This document shows positions 52,555 through 61,959 of a DNA stretch of 64,000 nucleotides, piece after piece (position 1 is the first letter of the stretch; the number at the start of each line of letters is the position of its first letter). The stretch spans positions 124,001 to 188,000 of the forward strand of contig NZ_AUCZ01000008.1 of assembly GCF_000430025.1 (NCBI RefSeq). Direction: 5' to 3'. Below the pieces are notes generated by a model. The model was not told where the DNA came from, ran no database searches, and worked only from the letters and a program-made list of their open reading frames with translations. The stretch comes from Flavobacterium suncheonense GH29-5 = DSM 17707 (GTDB taxonomy: Bacteria; Bacteroidota; Bacteroidia; Flavobacteriales; Flavobacteriaceae). The translations under genes were made by a program, and so were the position numbers.

Positions 52555-55500
52555 TTATCTTTTTAAAACCACTAAAGCAGCTTCATCTGTAACGGTCTGA
52601 AAGCCTAATGCTGCGAAATGCATTTTCAGAGGAAAGTTACTGATTAAAATTATCGTTTTCACCTGTTCGGTAATCGGTAATACTTCCGGGGTAATAGTTT
52701 CTTTGTCTGAAACCAGCAGCGTATCGTGTTTTTCATTCTGCATACTTGCGGAGTCCGGATACAAAATAGTTCTTTTTTTGACAATATAGTTTGAGGCCGC
52801 TATGGCTCTTTTTTCCGAATCGCTGATAAAGGTCACTACTTTTCGTTTCGGTTGCTGCATCGTTAACAAGAAATCCAGCTGCCCGTAATCGTTTGCAAAG
52901 TGAATAATTCTGGCATTGTCTTTAATGTGCTGGTTTATTTCATAATACAACCCTTTGCGGCTTTCAAAATCTGTTTTCACCGCTTGAACTATTTCCGGTT
53001 CCTTGTACAAATAACTCAGATAAAGTTTATGACGGAAATAATTCTCATCTTCCAATTTTACACGTAAAGCGGCAAATTCTTCCCTGAAATGCTGGTTGAT
53101 TTTTTTGGTTCTTTCGGAATAGTCCGTTCCAAAAGCCGTATCGGCTGCAGCTATCCGTTTTCCTACTACTACCGTGATATTTTCATCGTAAATAATGTGG
53201 TCGCCTTTGGGAATTGTTTCCGAGTTTCCGTGAATATAAACCGGAACCACATCCAGGTTAAACTCCTGAGCCAGATAAAACGCACCCTTGTGAAAACGTT
53301 TCACCACATTGTCTTCCGAACGGCTACCTTCCGGAAAAATCATTAACGAATAACCCTGTTCAACCTTTTCACGAAGATGATCCACACCGCCTTCAATACC
53401 TTGGGAAACCGGATAATAGCCCATCAATTGAACCGCTTTGCCGAAAATCGGGGACTTATACACCCAATCGTTCACCAGATACACCACTTTATGCGTGACC
53501 ATCCCAATAGCCAACGTATCTAAAAATGAGGTGTGATTGGCAATAACCACACACGGTTTTTCAAACGTTTCGTTATCTTTATTAATGACTTCTTTTTTCA
53601 CAAACGGATTGGAATACAACACCGAAGTAAGGAACTTTGCCATGATTTTTCTGAACCACAGCATTTTCTTTTCGTGATTTCCCGGCAAAACTCTTACCAA
53701 TATCCGCCCAATTACCGAAAGCAAAATTCCGCCCAAACCATAATAAACAAATGAAATGGTTGAATGCAGCAATAATCGCAGGCTCACCGGAGATTTTCCT
53801 TTTTTCACACGATTAAAGAAACAGATGCGGAACAATATCGGATAGAAAATGAACGTAATCAGTAACGCAGCAAAAACCCCGATCAGGGAAACCGAAGAAA
53901 TCGATTTCAACGCCGGATGACGGGCAAAAATTAAAGCACCGATAGCCAAAACAGTCGTAAGCGCCGCCAATAAAATAGATGTTCGGTAGGTGGCCATTTC
54001 GTTTTTACCTGTGGTGTATTCTTTCTGTAGGGCACTGGTCATGAAAATACTGAAATCGACGCCGTGACCGAAAATTAAAGTACAGACAATCAGACTGAAA
54101 ATATTCAGCTGGATGTCGAAGAAATACATCACGCCTGCCGTAACCACACCTGTTATTACAATCGGAATCGTACTGATTATCACTAGTTCGACTCTTCTGA
54201 AAAAAACAAACAGAATCAGGACAACCGCCACAAACGAATAGTTAATCAAATCGTTGAAATCGTCGCGCAGCTTCCCTAAAAAAGTTTCGTTCATCTGCTG
54301 ACGGTCGATGGTAATGACTTCTTTTTCTTTCGCCATGCTTCCTACAAAAGCATCTCTTTGAACATCGGACACTTTCGCCACCGACATTATCGTGTAAAAA
54401 CCGTTCTTTTCCGTTACAAATTCGTTCAGAAACAAGGCCTTTAACTGCTTGTACTCCTTAAAAGTTATCGGTTGGAAAGATTGGTACAGCAAATCGTAAA
54501 ACGACTGATGTGTTTCCGGCTTAAACCCTAAAGAATTTCCATATGCAATCAGGTTGGTTTTTACCATGTCTTTTCGGTCATTGTTCCAGAAAGCATTCCA
54601 TTGGGCTATCTTTTGCTCCTGGGCGGCTTTCGAAAGTACAATTCCGCCTATAGAACTGAAATTCAGGATTTCTTTTTGTGCTTTCTTCTCTGATAACTGC
54701 CCATAAACTTTGTTGTTCTGTTGCAGTGCTTCTTCCATTGAATTGCCATACGAAGCCAGATATATTGACTTGGACGTCAGATTTGATGCGTCTTCCAGCT
54801 TGGCTTCGGCTTGCTTGATTTCCTGCGGAACAAAATTTAAATCGGAAAGATTGTTGTTAAATTGTACTTTGTTAAAGGTGAACAGACTCACAACGATTAC
54901 AACTACACTGGCAATAATCAGGAATTTATTGTTTTCGAAAGAAAAACCCGCCGCTTTGTCCAAAAAGGTTTGGTGCTCGGCTGCGGCAGTTGCCTTGGGT
55001 TTGTACAAATGCGGAATAATCAACAGTGAAAATACAGCCGACACCATGACACTGATGGCAGCAAAAATCCCTAAATCTTTCAAAGCTTCGGAATGCACAA
55101 AAAGCAAACACAAAAAAGCCAATGCAGTAGTCGAACTGCTCATTATCAATGGCATGGTAATGTCTTTGTACAGACTTTCCACATCGCTGTTGTAACGGTA
55201 ATGGGTCATGATGTGCAACGAATAGTCAATGGTCACACCCAACAAAACCGCTCCTACGCTCAGTGAAATGGCGGAAATGGTTCCTTTTAGGAATACTAAA
55301 CTGGCAATGGCAACAGCAATCCCAAAGAGGGTTGGAATGAAAATTATGACGGGAATCTGCAGTTTGCGGTAAAACACAATCAGTATCAGCATTAAAGCAC
55401 CCAAAGAAACCAATACGGTGGTAATGATGTCACTTTTAATCTGTTTTGCATTTGCTACGGCGATCAGGGAAGATCCGAAATAATCTACCGTCGTTTTTTC

Positions 55501-56229
55501 CTTAAACTGATTGTTAAGCTGCTCTTTTATTCCGTTGAGTTTTGTAACAAACAAGGTGTTTTTCTCGGTTTCACTCCCGCCTAATTTCGGGTTGAGAAAC
55601 AAAAGCAATTTCGACTCGTCTTTGGTTACCACATAACCGTTTTTCAACTGAAACTCATCGCCTACCCCCAATTGCTGCAGTTTTTTCAACGCAATAAACG
55701 AAATGCCTAACGGATCGTTTACAATAAATTTTTTGGCAACAATCCCGGTAGGTGAAATTAAAGTTCTGTAGTTTTTAGCCACTTGCGCCGCAATACTGTC
55801 GCGGTTCAGTTTTTGAGCTATTTGCCGATAGTCATTATCTTCTAAAAACAAAGGCAGATTGCGGTATACAAAATCAAAGGTCTCCTGAATATTCTCTTCG
55901 TCTACTTTACCCTGTATGTCTTTGATGTACGCGTTACAGGAAATGATGCTGTCGAGGAAAACATCTGCGGTTTCGGCTAAATCATCGACGGAACCGTTTG
56001 GTGCTTTTTCGATGATAACCGTAATTTTATCGGAAAAATTAAGCTGACGCAGCACTTTTGCAGTTACATCGGCTTTGTCGTTTTTGGGAATGATGCGGGT
56101 AATGTCTTCTTCAAACTTTATTTTGGAAGCCAAAAAACCAAAAAACACAAGAATTGCCAACGCTACAAATACAGACAACAGCCTGTTTCGTTGCACCAAA
56201 CGATGGATTCCGATGAAATAGTTATGCAT
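52555..56229 (-). CDS. Trifunctional RND (MMPL) exporter / acyltransferase / Rossmann-like fusion
   Basis: A protein of 1224 residues. The first 800 residues are an MMPL-type RND exporter with two six-helix sets and two periplasmic loops. Residues about 880-1080 are a PlsC acyltransferase with H-x4-D (His899, Asp904 in HTSFLD) and FPEGSRS. The last 140 residues resemble a degenerate Rossmann fold without recognised motif. In pigment operons the exporter moves the lipid pigment and the acyltransferase esterifies it to a carrier. The start is immediately after the stop of the glycosyltransferase gene. Confidence 0.85.
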   Translation of the reverse strand: MHNYFIGIHRLVQRNRLLSVFVALAILVFFGFLASKIKFEEDITRIIPKNDKADVTAKVLRQLNFSDKITVIIEKAPNGSVDDLAETADVFLDSIISCNAYIKDIQGKVDEENIQETFDFVYRNLPLFLEDNDYRQIAQKLNRDSIAAQVAKNYRTLISPTGIVAKKFIVNDPLGISFIALKKLQQLGVGDEFQLKNGYVVTKDESKLLLFLNPKLGGSETEKNTLFVTKLNGIKEQLNNQFKEKTTVDYFGSSLIAVANAKQIKSDIITTVLVSLGALMLILIVFYRKLQIPVIIFIPTLFGIAVAIASLVFLKGTISAISLSVGAVLLGVTIDYSLHIMTHYRYNSDVESLYKDITMPLIMSSSTTALAFLCLLFVHSEALKDLGIFAAISVMVSAVFSLLIIPHLYKPKATAAAEHQTFLDKAAGFSFENNKFLIIASVVVIVVSLFTFNKVQFNNNLSDLNFVPQEIKQAEAKLEDASNLTSKSIYLASYGNSMEEALQQNNKVYGQLSEKKAQKEILNFSSIGGIVLSKAAQEQKIAQWNAFWNNDRKDMVKTNLIAYGNSLGFKPETHQSFYDLLYQSFQPITFKEYKQLKALFLNEFVTEKNGFYTIMSVAKVSDVQRDAFVGSMAKEKEVITIDRQQMNETFLGKLRDDFNDLINYSFVAVVLILFVFFRRVELVIISTIPIVITGVVTAGVMYFFDIQLNIFSLIVCTLIFGHGVDFSIFMTSALQKEYTTGKNEMATYRTSILLAALTTVLAIGALIFARHPALKSISSVSLIGVFAALLITFIFYPILFRICFFNRVKKGKSPVSLRLLLHSTISFVYYGLGGILLSVIGRILVRVLPGNHEKKMLWFRKIMAKFLTSVLYSNPFVKKEVINKDNETFEKPCVVIANHTSFLDTLAIGMVTHKVVYLVNDWVYKSPIFGKAVQLMGYYPVSQGIEGGVDHLREKVEQGYSLMIFPEGSRSEDNVVKRFHKGAFYLAQEFNLDVVPVYIHGNSETIPKGDHIIYDENITVVVGKRIAAADTAFGTDYSERTKKINQHFREEFAALRVKLEDENYFRHKLYLSYLYKEPEIVQAVKTDFESRKGLYYEINQHIKDNARIIHFANDYGQLDFLLTMQQPKRKVVTFISDSEKRAIAASNYIVKKRTILYPDSASMQNEKHDTLLVSDKETITPEVLPITEQVKTIILISNFPLKMHFAALGFQTVTDEAALVVLKR

Positions 56230-57408
56230 TTACGCTTGAGTTTTTCTGGACAGCGAAAGTACTAAATAACTTCCAACCCCGAAAATAACAGCCATAACTG
56301 TTGCCAAAACAAAACTGCCAATCAGGTATTGTACGACATTGCTTTTGATGTGTTCCAGCGTAATCGGACTTCCCAAAGTAAATTTCGCGGTATCTTCCAC
56401 AAAAATGGCTCCGGTTTTAAGCGACAAAAAAATCACCACCGGAATCATCGGAGGAATACTAATATTGGAAAAAGCAAACGCCAGCACTTTGTTCCAGCGC
56501 AGCAGAACGGCCAACGAAATTACAACAGCGGTCTGAAATCCCCAAAAAGGGGCAATCCCACAAAAAACACCCAACCCAATGGAAAGTGCTTTTTTTAAAT
56601 TGGAATCGGTATTGGCTAAAACATCTTCGCGGAAGAACTCTTTAAAGCTTTTTTTTTTGAAACTCCTAAAAAAATTTCGGGGTTTGATGTACAAAAACAG
56701 TAAAATCACCAAAACCGTGTTCAGAATGCTGATGCGGGTAAAATCTTTAAACGGTCGGAAATGGGTAACGCGCTCGCTGGGATCGTATAAAATTTTTACC
56801 GGAACGTTTTTTATCGGAACCCCATTCCAGGCGGTACGCACAATGACTTCAATTTCAAACTCGAATTTTTTGGTGAAAAATTTTTTGGGGATGCCCCGTA
56901 ACGGATACAAACGGTAGCCGGATTGTGTATCTTCCAGTGAAATTCCGGTTTCGAACCAAAACCAGAAATTGGAAAATTTGTTCCCGAAACTGCTTTTTTT
57001 CGGCACACCATCCTGATTCATGTTTCGGCTTCCGATGAGCAGAACATCTTTTTCTTCCTTTTCCAAAGCATCCAAAAAAACCGGAATGTCATCCGGAAAA
57101 TGCTGACCGTCGGAATCTATGGTAATGGCGTAGTCAAAACCTAACTGTACCGCTTTTTTAAAACCTTCCCGTATAGCATTTCCTTTGCCTTGGTTTACAG
57201 GAACGGTTACAAGCGTAAGTTGCGGATAAGTCTCTAAAATCTCTTTTGTCGTATCTGTAGAACCGTCATTTACAACTATAATCTGTCTGGTAAAAAGCAA
57301 AATACCGTCAAGCACACGACGAAGCGTTTTGTGATTGTTGTAAGTGGGTACAATAACACAAACCCTGCGCTGTTTCATTCGTTCTGAAATGCTTGATACG
57401 GCTGTCAT
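56230..57408 (-). CDS. Glycosyltransferase family 2 with C-terminal DUF2062 domain
   Basis: A protein of 392 residues. N-terminal GT2 domain: CVIVPTYNNHKTLRRVLDG, VNDGSTDTT, and the DxD-like ITIDSDGQHFPDD. The C-terminal 150 residues hold three membrane segments and the DUF2062 motif (GVFCGIAPFWGFQ). Its placement in the pigment operon suggests addition of a sugar or a polyprenyl-linked group to the product; the donor is unknown. It ends one base before the exporter. Confidence 0.85.
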   Translation of the reverse strand: MTAVSSISERMKQRRVCVIVPTYNNHKTLRRVLDGILLFTRQIIVVNDGSTDTTKEILETYPQLTLVTVPVNQGKGNAIREGFKKAVQLGFDYAITIDSDGQHFPDDIPVFLDALEKEEKDVLLIGSRNMNQDGVPKKSSFGNKFSNFWFWFETGISLEDTQSGYRLYPLRGIPKKFFTKKFEFEIEVIVRTAWNGVPIKNVPVKILYDPSERVTHFRPFKDFTRISILNTVLVILLFLYIKPRNFFRSFKKKSFKEFFREDVLANTDSNLKKALSIGLGVFCGIAPFWGFQTAVVISLAVLLRWNKVLAFAFSNISIPPMIPVVIFLSLKTGAIFVEDTAKFTLGSPITLEHIKSNVVQYLIGSFVLATVMAVIFGVGSYLVLSLSRKTQA

Positions 57409-57417
57409 GGTATGATG

Positions 57418-57900
57418 CTATTTAATTTTTTGCTTTTCGGACTCGGTGAACAATTTGGACTGTTGACTGTACAAGCGGATATAGTTTTGAAGCTCTTTCG
57501 GTTCTTTGTCAAAAGACGTTAAAATCATCTTTTTGTCTTCCTCAATATTAGCCTTGTACTTTAAAAACTTTGGCGTATGTTCCTGGATACTCAAACGGAT
57601 CAGACGTATTTCTGTGTTCTTAGGCTCTTTTTTTACACAGTTTTCAAGCAACATAACGCCTTCCGTAAACAGTTCTTTTCTTGCTTTTTTATCAGAAGTA
57701 AATTTCGATTGGAGCGTTAACGCAGCACCTTTGTAAGCCAACATCGTTTTGTTATCCTTGTTGTATGCAACCAAATTTGCATAAAATTTTTCAGCTGCCT
57801 GTTTGGTTTTCGATGCCGCATAATATTGCTCCCTAATGTCAGATAAATCCTGGATCAGGAAAACAAAAAGAGATATTATCAGCGACAGCAGTTGCTTCAT
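57418..57900 (-). CDS. Small exported helical protein of the pigment operon
   Basis: A protein of 160 residues with a hydrophobic start (LLSLIISLFVFLIQ) and a helix-rich remainder of TPR-like spacing. No catalytic motif is seen. It lies between the dehydratase and the glycosyltransferase with one and nine base gaps, so it is co-translated with them. It may be an assembly factor or exporter accessory. I do not recognise the family. Confidence 0.6.
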   Translation of the reverse strand: MKQLLSLIISLFVFLIQDLSDIREQYYAASKTKQAAEKFYANLVAYNKDNKTMLAYKGAALTLQSKFTSDKKARKELFTEGVMLLENCVKKEPKNTEIRLIRLSIQEHTPKFLKYKANIEEDKKMILTSFDKEPKELQNYIRLYSQQSKLFTESEKQKIK

Positions 57901-57901
57901 T

Positions 57902-58273
57902 TTATGCTTTTTTATAGGTGTTGGTAAGTTTCAACGCTACGGTATCATCGAAAACAGTGGTGTTTTTCACTTTTACTTCGGAATTTAAGTCGCCCGAAAT
58001 TTCCAATTCCAGTTGCAATCGGGGTGTTTTATCAGGGTTAATCAGCGCCATAAATTTCACATTCGAAGCACTCGCCATGAACAAGGGACTTCCCAGAATT
58101 TCCTGCGACAGTTCTTTGATAATCTGCATCATGCAAACGCCCGGGGTTACCGGATTGCCTGGAAAGTGTCCTTTAAAAATTTCGTGCTGACGGTTTAAAA
58201 GCACCTCAGCAAGGTATTTCCCTTCGGAAACCTTTTCCAGTTTTTCAACCGTATAAAAACCCTTTAACAACAT
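57902..58273 (-). CDS. FabZ-like 3-hydroxyacyl-ACP dehydratase
   Basis: A protein of 123 residues of the hot-dog fold. The active-site motif is HEIFKGHFPGNPVTPGVCMMQ, with the catalytic His in GHFP. It removes water from 3-hydroxyacyl-ACP, giving the trans double bonds of the polyene. It is shorter than FabZ (about 150) but keeps the core. It is in the operon between the outer-membrane protein and the exported helical protein. Confidence 0.82.
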   Translation of the reverse strand: MLLKGFYTVEKLEKVSEGKYLAEVLLNRQHEIFKGHFPGNPVTPGVCMMQIIKELSQEILGSPLFMASASNVKFMALINPDKTPRLQLELEISGDLNSEVKVKNTTVFDDTVALKLTNTYKKA

Positions 58274-58288
58274 GGTTTGATTCTGAAT

Positions 58289-58915
58289 TTATTTAACATC
58301 AAAAGTATAGGAAACCCCTAACTGAAACACCTGATTTAAGATGATATCATCCGCATTTCCGTTTCCTTCTTCGTCGTAATACGTATTGTAGTTGTTGCCA
58401 AAAATATCCACAAAACCCTGTTTGAACCTTGCCTCAAATGTTAAGCCGTTGGGCAAAGAATAACCAGCTCCGAAAATTATTCCAATATCAAACCCTTCCG
58501 GTGATTTTAGACCTGTTTCTTTAAAATTGTCGGCTACTTTAAAATCAAGAGCCGGACCAACTACTGCCTGAAATCCTTTTCCAAAAGTGAATTTATTAAT
58601 AACATCCACCGAAAGATAATCCAAGTTGTATTTGTGGTCTTTGAAAGTTGTTTCAAAATATACAGGATTGTAGGTGGCATACTTTACAGTAGCCCCCTGA
58701 CGGGAATATAATAATTCAGGCTGCAAAGTGTAAAACTTAGCTAATTTTATGGCTACCAGACCACCCAAATAGAAATCCGTATTGGAATCGGCATCCGTAT
58801 TGGTAAATCTGGAAATATTTAATCCTGCTTTTACTCCGGGCTTAATGGTTACCTGAGCATTTGATTGAATAAAACCGATGCAGCTTAAGACTACACTAAA
58901 AATTACTTTTTTCAT
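58289..58915 (-). CDS. PorT/OMP_b-brl-type outer-membrane beta-barrel protein
   Basis: A protein of 208 residues with a signal peptide (VVLSCIGFIQSNAQ) and the 8-strand porin-family pattern: VKAGLNISRF, FYLGGLVAIKL, LQPELLYSRQGA, and a last strand ending in LGVSYTFDVK. It is embedded in the pigment operon between the dehydratase and a lipoprotein gene, and its product would be in the outer membrane. Whether it takes part in pigment placement is unknown. Confidence 0.75.
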   Translation of the reverse strand: MKKVIFSVVLSCIGFIQSNAQVTIKPGVKAGLNISRFTNTDADSNTDFYLGGLVAIKLAKFYTLQPELLYSRQGATVKYATYNPVYFETTFKDHKYNLDYLSVDVINKFTFGKGFQAVVGPALDFKVADNFKETGLKSPEGFDIGIIFGAGYSLPNGLTFEARFKQGFVDIFGNNYNTYYDEEGNGNADDIILNQVFQLGVSYTFDVK

Positions 58916-58925
58916 TCGTTGGAAT

Positions 58926-59558
58926 TTAATTGATTATCTGTTTCAACTCGATTTGAAGTTGGATATTTTTATGATTGATGCTTATTGTTTCGGCAAAAGT
59001 ACTGTTTTTTGATTCAAATTCGAAAACAACCTTTTCCTTGCGTTTGGAAGCCGCAATCAACTTTACGAGTTGCTGATTTTTTTTATCCAAATGAAAATAC
59101 AAATAGCCGTTTCCCTGTGATGCTTTCAAAATCTCAAACGATTCGTTTTCAAATGCATCCGTAATTGTATGATGGACTTTCAGCAACAAACGGAAATCGT
59201 CGCGTAACGTATGTAACAGCATTTTGCGGTCTAATTCCTCCAAAACGTAATGCACTTTAAAATCGGTTTCGGAAATTTCAAAATCGAGGATTTTATTACC
59301 AAAATCGGTTGTAAAAACGACCCGATGAACCGAATCATTAAGGCGCTTGGCCACAAAAACACCTCCTGCTTTATGACCATACACTTCGATGTGTGCTTTG
59401 TAAACATAATCGGTTTCAGGATTCGAAAAATAGGGATTTTGAAATTCCGGACGGGTAACAATTTTCGGAACAGCCTGCTTCAACTGATACGATTTACACG
59501 AATAGCATCCGACAGCAATCAGACTAATTAGTAAAAACCGAATCATCCACTTTATCAT
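58926..59558 (-). CDS. Pigment-operon lipoprotein of unknown function
   Basis: About 210 residues with a lipoprotein signal (LLISLIAVGCYSC, with two Cys residues in reach of the signal peptidase). The body is beta-rich and without motif. The gene overlaps the end of lolA by 35 bases, and the preferred start is the ATG at 59558. Co-occurrence with LolA suggests that it receives or fixes lipidated cargo at the outer membrane. The longer frame to 59609 is not preferred. Confidence 0.6.
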   Translation of the reverse strand: MIKWMIRFLLISLIAVGCYSCKSYQLKQAVPKIVTRPEFQNPYFSNPETDYVYKAHIEVYGHKAGGVFVAKRLNDSVHRVVFTTDFGNKILDFEISETDFKVHYVLEELDRKMLLHTLRDDFRLLLKVHHTITDAFENESFEILKASQGNGYLYFHLDKKNQQLVKLIAASKRKEKVVFEFESKNSTFAETISINHKNIQLQIELKQIIN

Positions 59559-60150
59559 TGATGGTTTTGTTTTTGAACACAATGCGGGTAAAATCTCCGG
59601 ACGACTCAATCAGTTTTACTTGGGATACGGTAGCTTCACCCAACGGAAAAAACAATTCTACCTGCTTGATGTATTTTTTAACCGTTGTGGTTTTGGGCTC
59701 CAGTTTTGCAATATAAAACTCTTTGGTTTTGAAATAGGAAATGACAAACTCCTTGTCGTCGAACATATTCCCGCTAACGCTTCCTACAATCAGTTTGTTG
59801 ATTTTTTCGAACATCTTGCTCTTGGCATCGACCGTGCTTTTATTTCCCTGATCGTTAATGTAAATTTTATTGTTTTTAAAAACAATGCTGTACTGGTACG
59901 GCTTGGTATATTGCCAATTGAGATGATTTGGGCTTTTAAAAGCCATTTTTCCGGATGTTTCAATGTCTTTCGACAGAAAATCCATGTGCTTGTATTGTAC
60001 GAAATCGGTTTTCAGGGTTTTTATGCCTTGAGTTTCTCTTTCCACTTTGGTTTTAAAGCTCGTTATTTCTGCAACAGTCATTTTCTGTTCCTGTGCTATT
60101 CCTACAAGACCCAGCAAGACCGATAACAGTAAAAAAAGATTAGTTTTCAT
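59524..60150 (-). CDS. LolA-type periplasmic lipoprotein carrier
   Basis: About 208 residues with a signal peptide (MKTNLFLLLSVLLGLVGIAQ) and the LolA fold pattern: IKTLKTDFVQYKHM, then SGKMAFKSPNHLNWQYTKP. LolA carries lipidated or hydrophobic molecules across the periplasm. Here it is next to an RND exporter and a lipoprotein gene, so it probably serves the polyene lipid, not general lipoprotein sorting. It overlaps the preceding deacetylase by 11 bases. The chromosomal lolA is expected elsewhere. Confidence 0.8.
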   Translation of the reverse strand: MKTNLFLLLSVLLGLVGIAQEQKMTVAEITSFKTKVERETQGIKTLKTDFVQYKHMDFLSKDIETSGKMAFKSPNHLNWQYTKPYQYSIVFKNNKIYINDQGNKSTVDAKSKMFEKINKLIVGSVSGNMFDDKEFVISYFKTKEFYIAKLEPKTTTVKKYIKQVELFFPLGEATVSQVKLIESSGDFTRIVFKNKTINDKVDDSVFTN

Positions 60151-60904
60151 AAGCTTGTACATTTAAAAGTGCATCTACAGTAACCATTTCGTAATGTTCC
60201 GCCTGCAAAAATAACAATAACCGTTCCAAAACCCTAACCGTTTTTAATGAAGTGTCGTGCAACAGGATGATGCCGCCGGGTTGAATTTTGTGCTGAATCC
60301 GATTAAAAATCATATCTTCTGCTGCAATGACGGTATCTAACGACCGAATGTTCCAACCAATTACCTGATGCCCCGTAACCGAAAGTGCTTTGGCAATGTT
60401 AGGATTGGTCACTCCAAACGGTGGTCGGAACAATTTTATTTTCTTCCCGGTAATATTCAACAGTATTTCATCGTTGCGTTCTATTTCTTCTTTGATTTTC
60501 TGGGTTGAAAAAAAGCCGAACGTTTTGGAATGAGAATACGTGTGATTCCCTAAAACATGCCCTTCCGCAAGAATTCTGCGAACAAGCTCCGGATGTTTTT
60601 CCATTTGTGTTCCGATACAGAAAAATGTAGCCTTAGCATTCGCTTTTTGCAGCAAATCGAGTACTTTTTCGGTCATTTCGTGTGGACCGTCATCAAAAGT
60701 AAGAGCGATTTTGCGTTGGGTGATATTCGGATTATGCGTATAAGCTTTAAGGAAATAGTGCAGACGAATGTCAAAAGAACCCCAGGCAGTCATCCCTGAA
60801 AAGAACAGGAAAACCAAAAAGTAGCTCCACCAGACGGCTTTCAGAAGAAACAAGACAAGCACTGTCAGCAAACATGAAACAATTATGTTTTTGTGTTTCA
60901 GCAT
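60140..60904 (-). CDS. Polysaccharide deacetylase (NodB-type)
   Basis: A protein of 254 residues with an N-terminal membrane anchor (VSCLLTVLVLFLLKAVWWSY) and the NodB domain: ALTFDDGPHEMTEKVLDLL (Asp-Asp for metal), NHTYSH, RPPFGVTNP and ILLHDTS. It de-N-acetylates or de-O-acetylates a glycan or a lipid-linked sugar in the envelope. It starts within the end of the chain-length-factor gene (overlap of seven bases) and is part of the pigment operon. The substrate is unclear; the operon has a glycosyltransferase, which would fit a sugar. Confidence 0.85.
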   Translation of the reverse strand: MLKHKNIIVSCLLTVLVLFLLKAVWWSYFLVFLFFSGMTAWGSFDIRLHYFLKAYTHNPNITQRKIALTFDDGPHEMTEKVLDLLQKANAKATFFCIGTQMEKHPELVRRILAEGHVLGNHTYSHSKTFGFFSTQKIKEEIERNDEILLNITGKKIKLFRPPFGVTNPNIAKALSVTGHQVIGWNIRSLDTVIAAEDMIFNRIQHKIQPGGIILLHDTSLKTVRVLERLLLFLQAEHYEMVTVDALLNVQAYEN

Positions 60905-61959
60905 TTCTGAAGCAGAATTAAACTATGATCTTTTCCCCGGCACTGGTTGTAAATCAACACTTTTTGATACAACTCCCTTTCCAAAGAATTTTTCTTTACC
61001 ACTGAAGGGACTTGCTGTTTTTTGATGCAATGGGCCGCCATCCACAAACCAAAACCGGAAGCTGTATTGTATTCTCCACTTAAATGTTTGTAGTACCATT
61101 GCGGTGTTTCGGAAAAAAGAGCTGCGGCAGCTTCGTAATAGTCATCGTAATCCACATCGCCATTGTTTCCTAAAACGACGGCGTCAATCTGTGACAATTC
61201 CAGTTTATTTGCTGCTAAAAAATTGGTTATAAACGATGTTACCTGATTGGATGTCATCGCATTTCGAAGAGCCACATCAACTATTTGAGCATAGGTGGTC
61301 GCTTTTTGGGAATCTTCTAAAGCAAAAAAGGAAGCTCCTTCACTAAAGACAATCCCTTTAGAATCAGAATTTATAACGGAATACGGCTTGTCCTCCTCCG
61401 TTTTGATGATGTTTGCTAACTTGTATAGACTTAATGTGTGCGCTGCTATTTCATCGATTCCTCCCACCAAAACAGAGGCAACACCATCACATTCTATCTG
61501 CATTTTGGCGTCCATCAGTGCAGTTTCCAATGAAACTGCTCCGTTTACATACGTAAAATTATAACTTTTACACTGTAATCCTAAAGCAATCTGGGCACCT
61601 ACGGTATTGTGTGTAGACTGAATAAAAGAGGTAGGTGTTAAAAAGGCTTCGTTGTTATCTAAAATCGTCTTCAGGAATTTCTCTGAATCTTCCACACACC
61701 CCATTCCCGTTCCGGTAATAATAGCTCCCGGATTTTCCATTCCGGCTTCATTTAAGGCCTTAGTAGAAGCATAAATACCCATTTTTACTCCTTTAGCCAT
61801 CCGACGAATCATCGCCGGCGGAATCAGTTCTTTATAGGAGGGTTGTTGGGCGAACAACACATTTTCGGTTGTGTAGGGCACAGCCGTTTCCAAAAAATCG
61901 GTTTCGAAGAGATTTTGGGCCGAAACCATCCCCATTCCGTTGATATAACAGCCTTTCAT
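60898..61959 (-). CDS. Ketosynthase-like protein without active-site Cys (chain-length-factor type)
   Basis: About 353 residues. It aligns with ketosynthases in the N-terminal and middle regions, for example GTGMGCVEDSEKFL and the VLVGGIDE turn, but at the nucleophile position the sequence is TYVNGAVSLETA with Ala141 where the adjacent ketosynthase has Cys160. The spacing to the GG turn is the same in both. Such proteins pair with an active KS as in type II polyketide and aryl polyene systems. ATG at 61959 overlaps the KS stop (TAATG), which implies an equimolar complex. Confidence 0.8.
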   Translation of the reverse strand: MKGCYINGMGMVSAQNLFETDFLETAVPYTTENVLFAQQPSYKELIPPAMIRRMAKGVKMGIYASTKALNEAGMENPGAIITGTGMGCVEDSEKFLKTILDNNEAFLTPTSFIQSTHNTVGAQIALGLQCKSYNFTYVNGAVSLETALMDAKMQIECDGVASVLVGGIDEIAAHTLSLYKLANIIKTEEDKPYSVINSDSKGIVFSEGASFFALEDSQKATTYAQIVDVALRNAMTSNQVTSFITNFLAANKLELSQIDAVVLGNNGDVDYDDYYEAAAALFSETPQWYYKHLSGEYNTASGFGLWMAAHCIKKQQVPSVVKKNSLERELYQKVLIYNQCRGKDHSLILLQKC

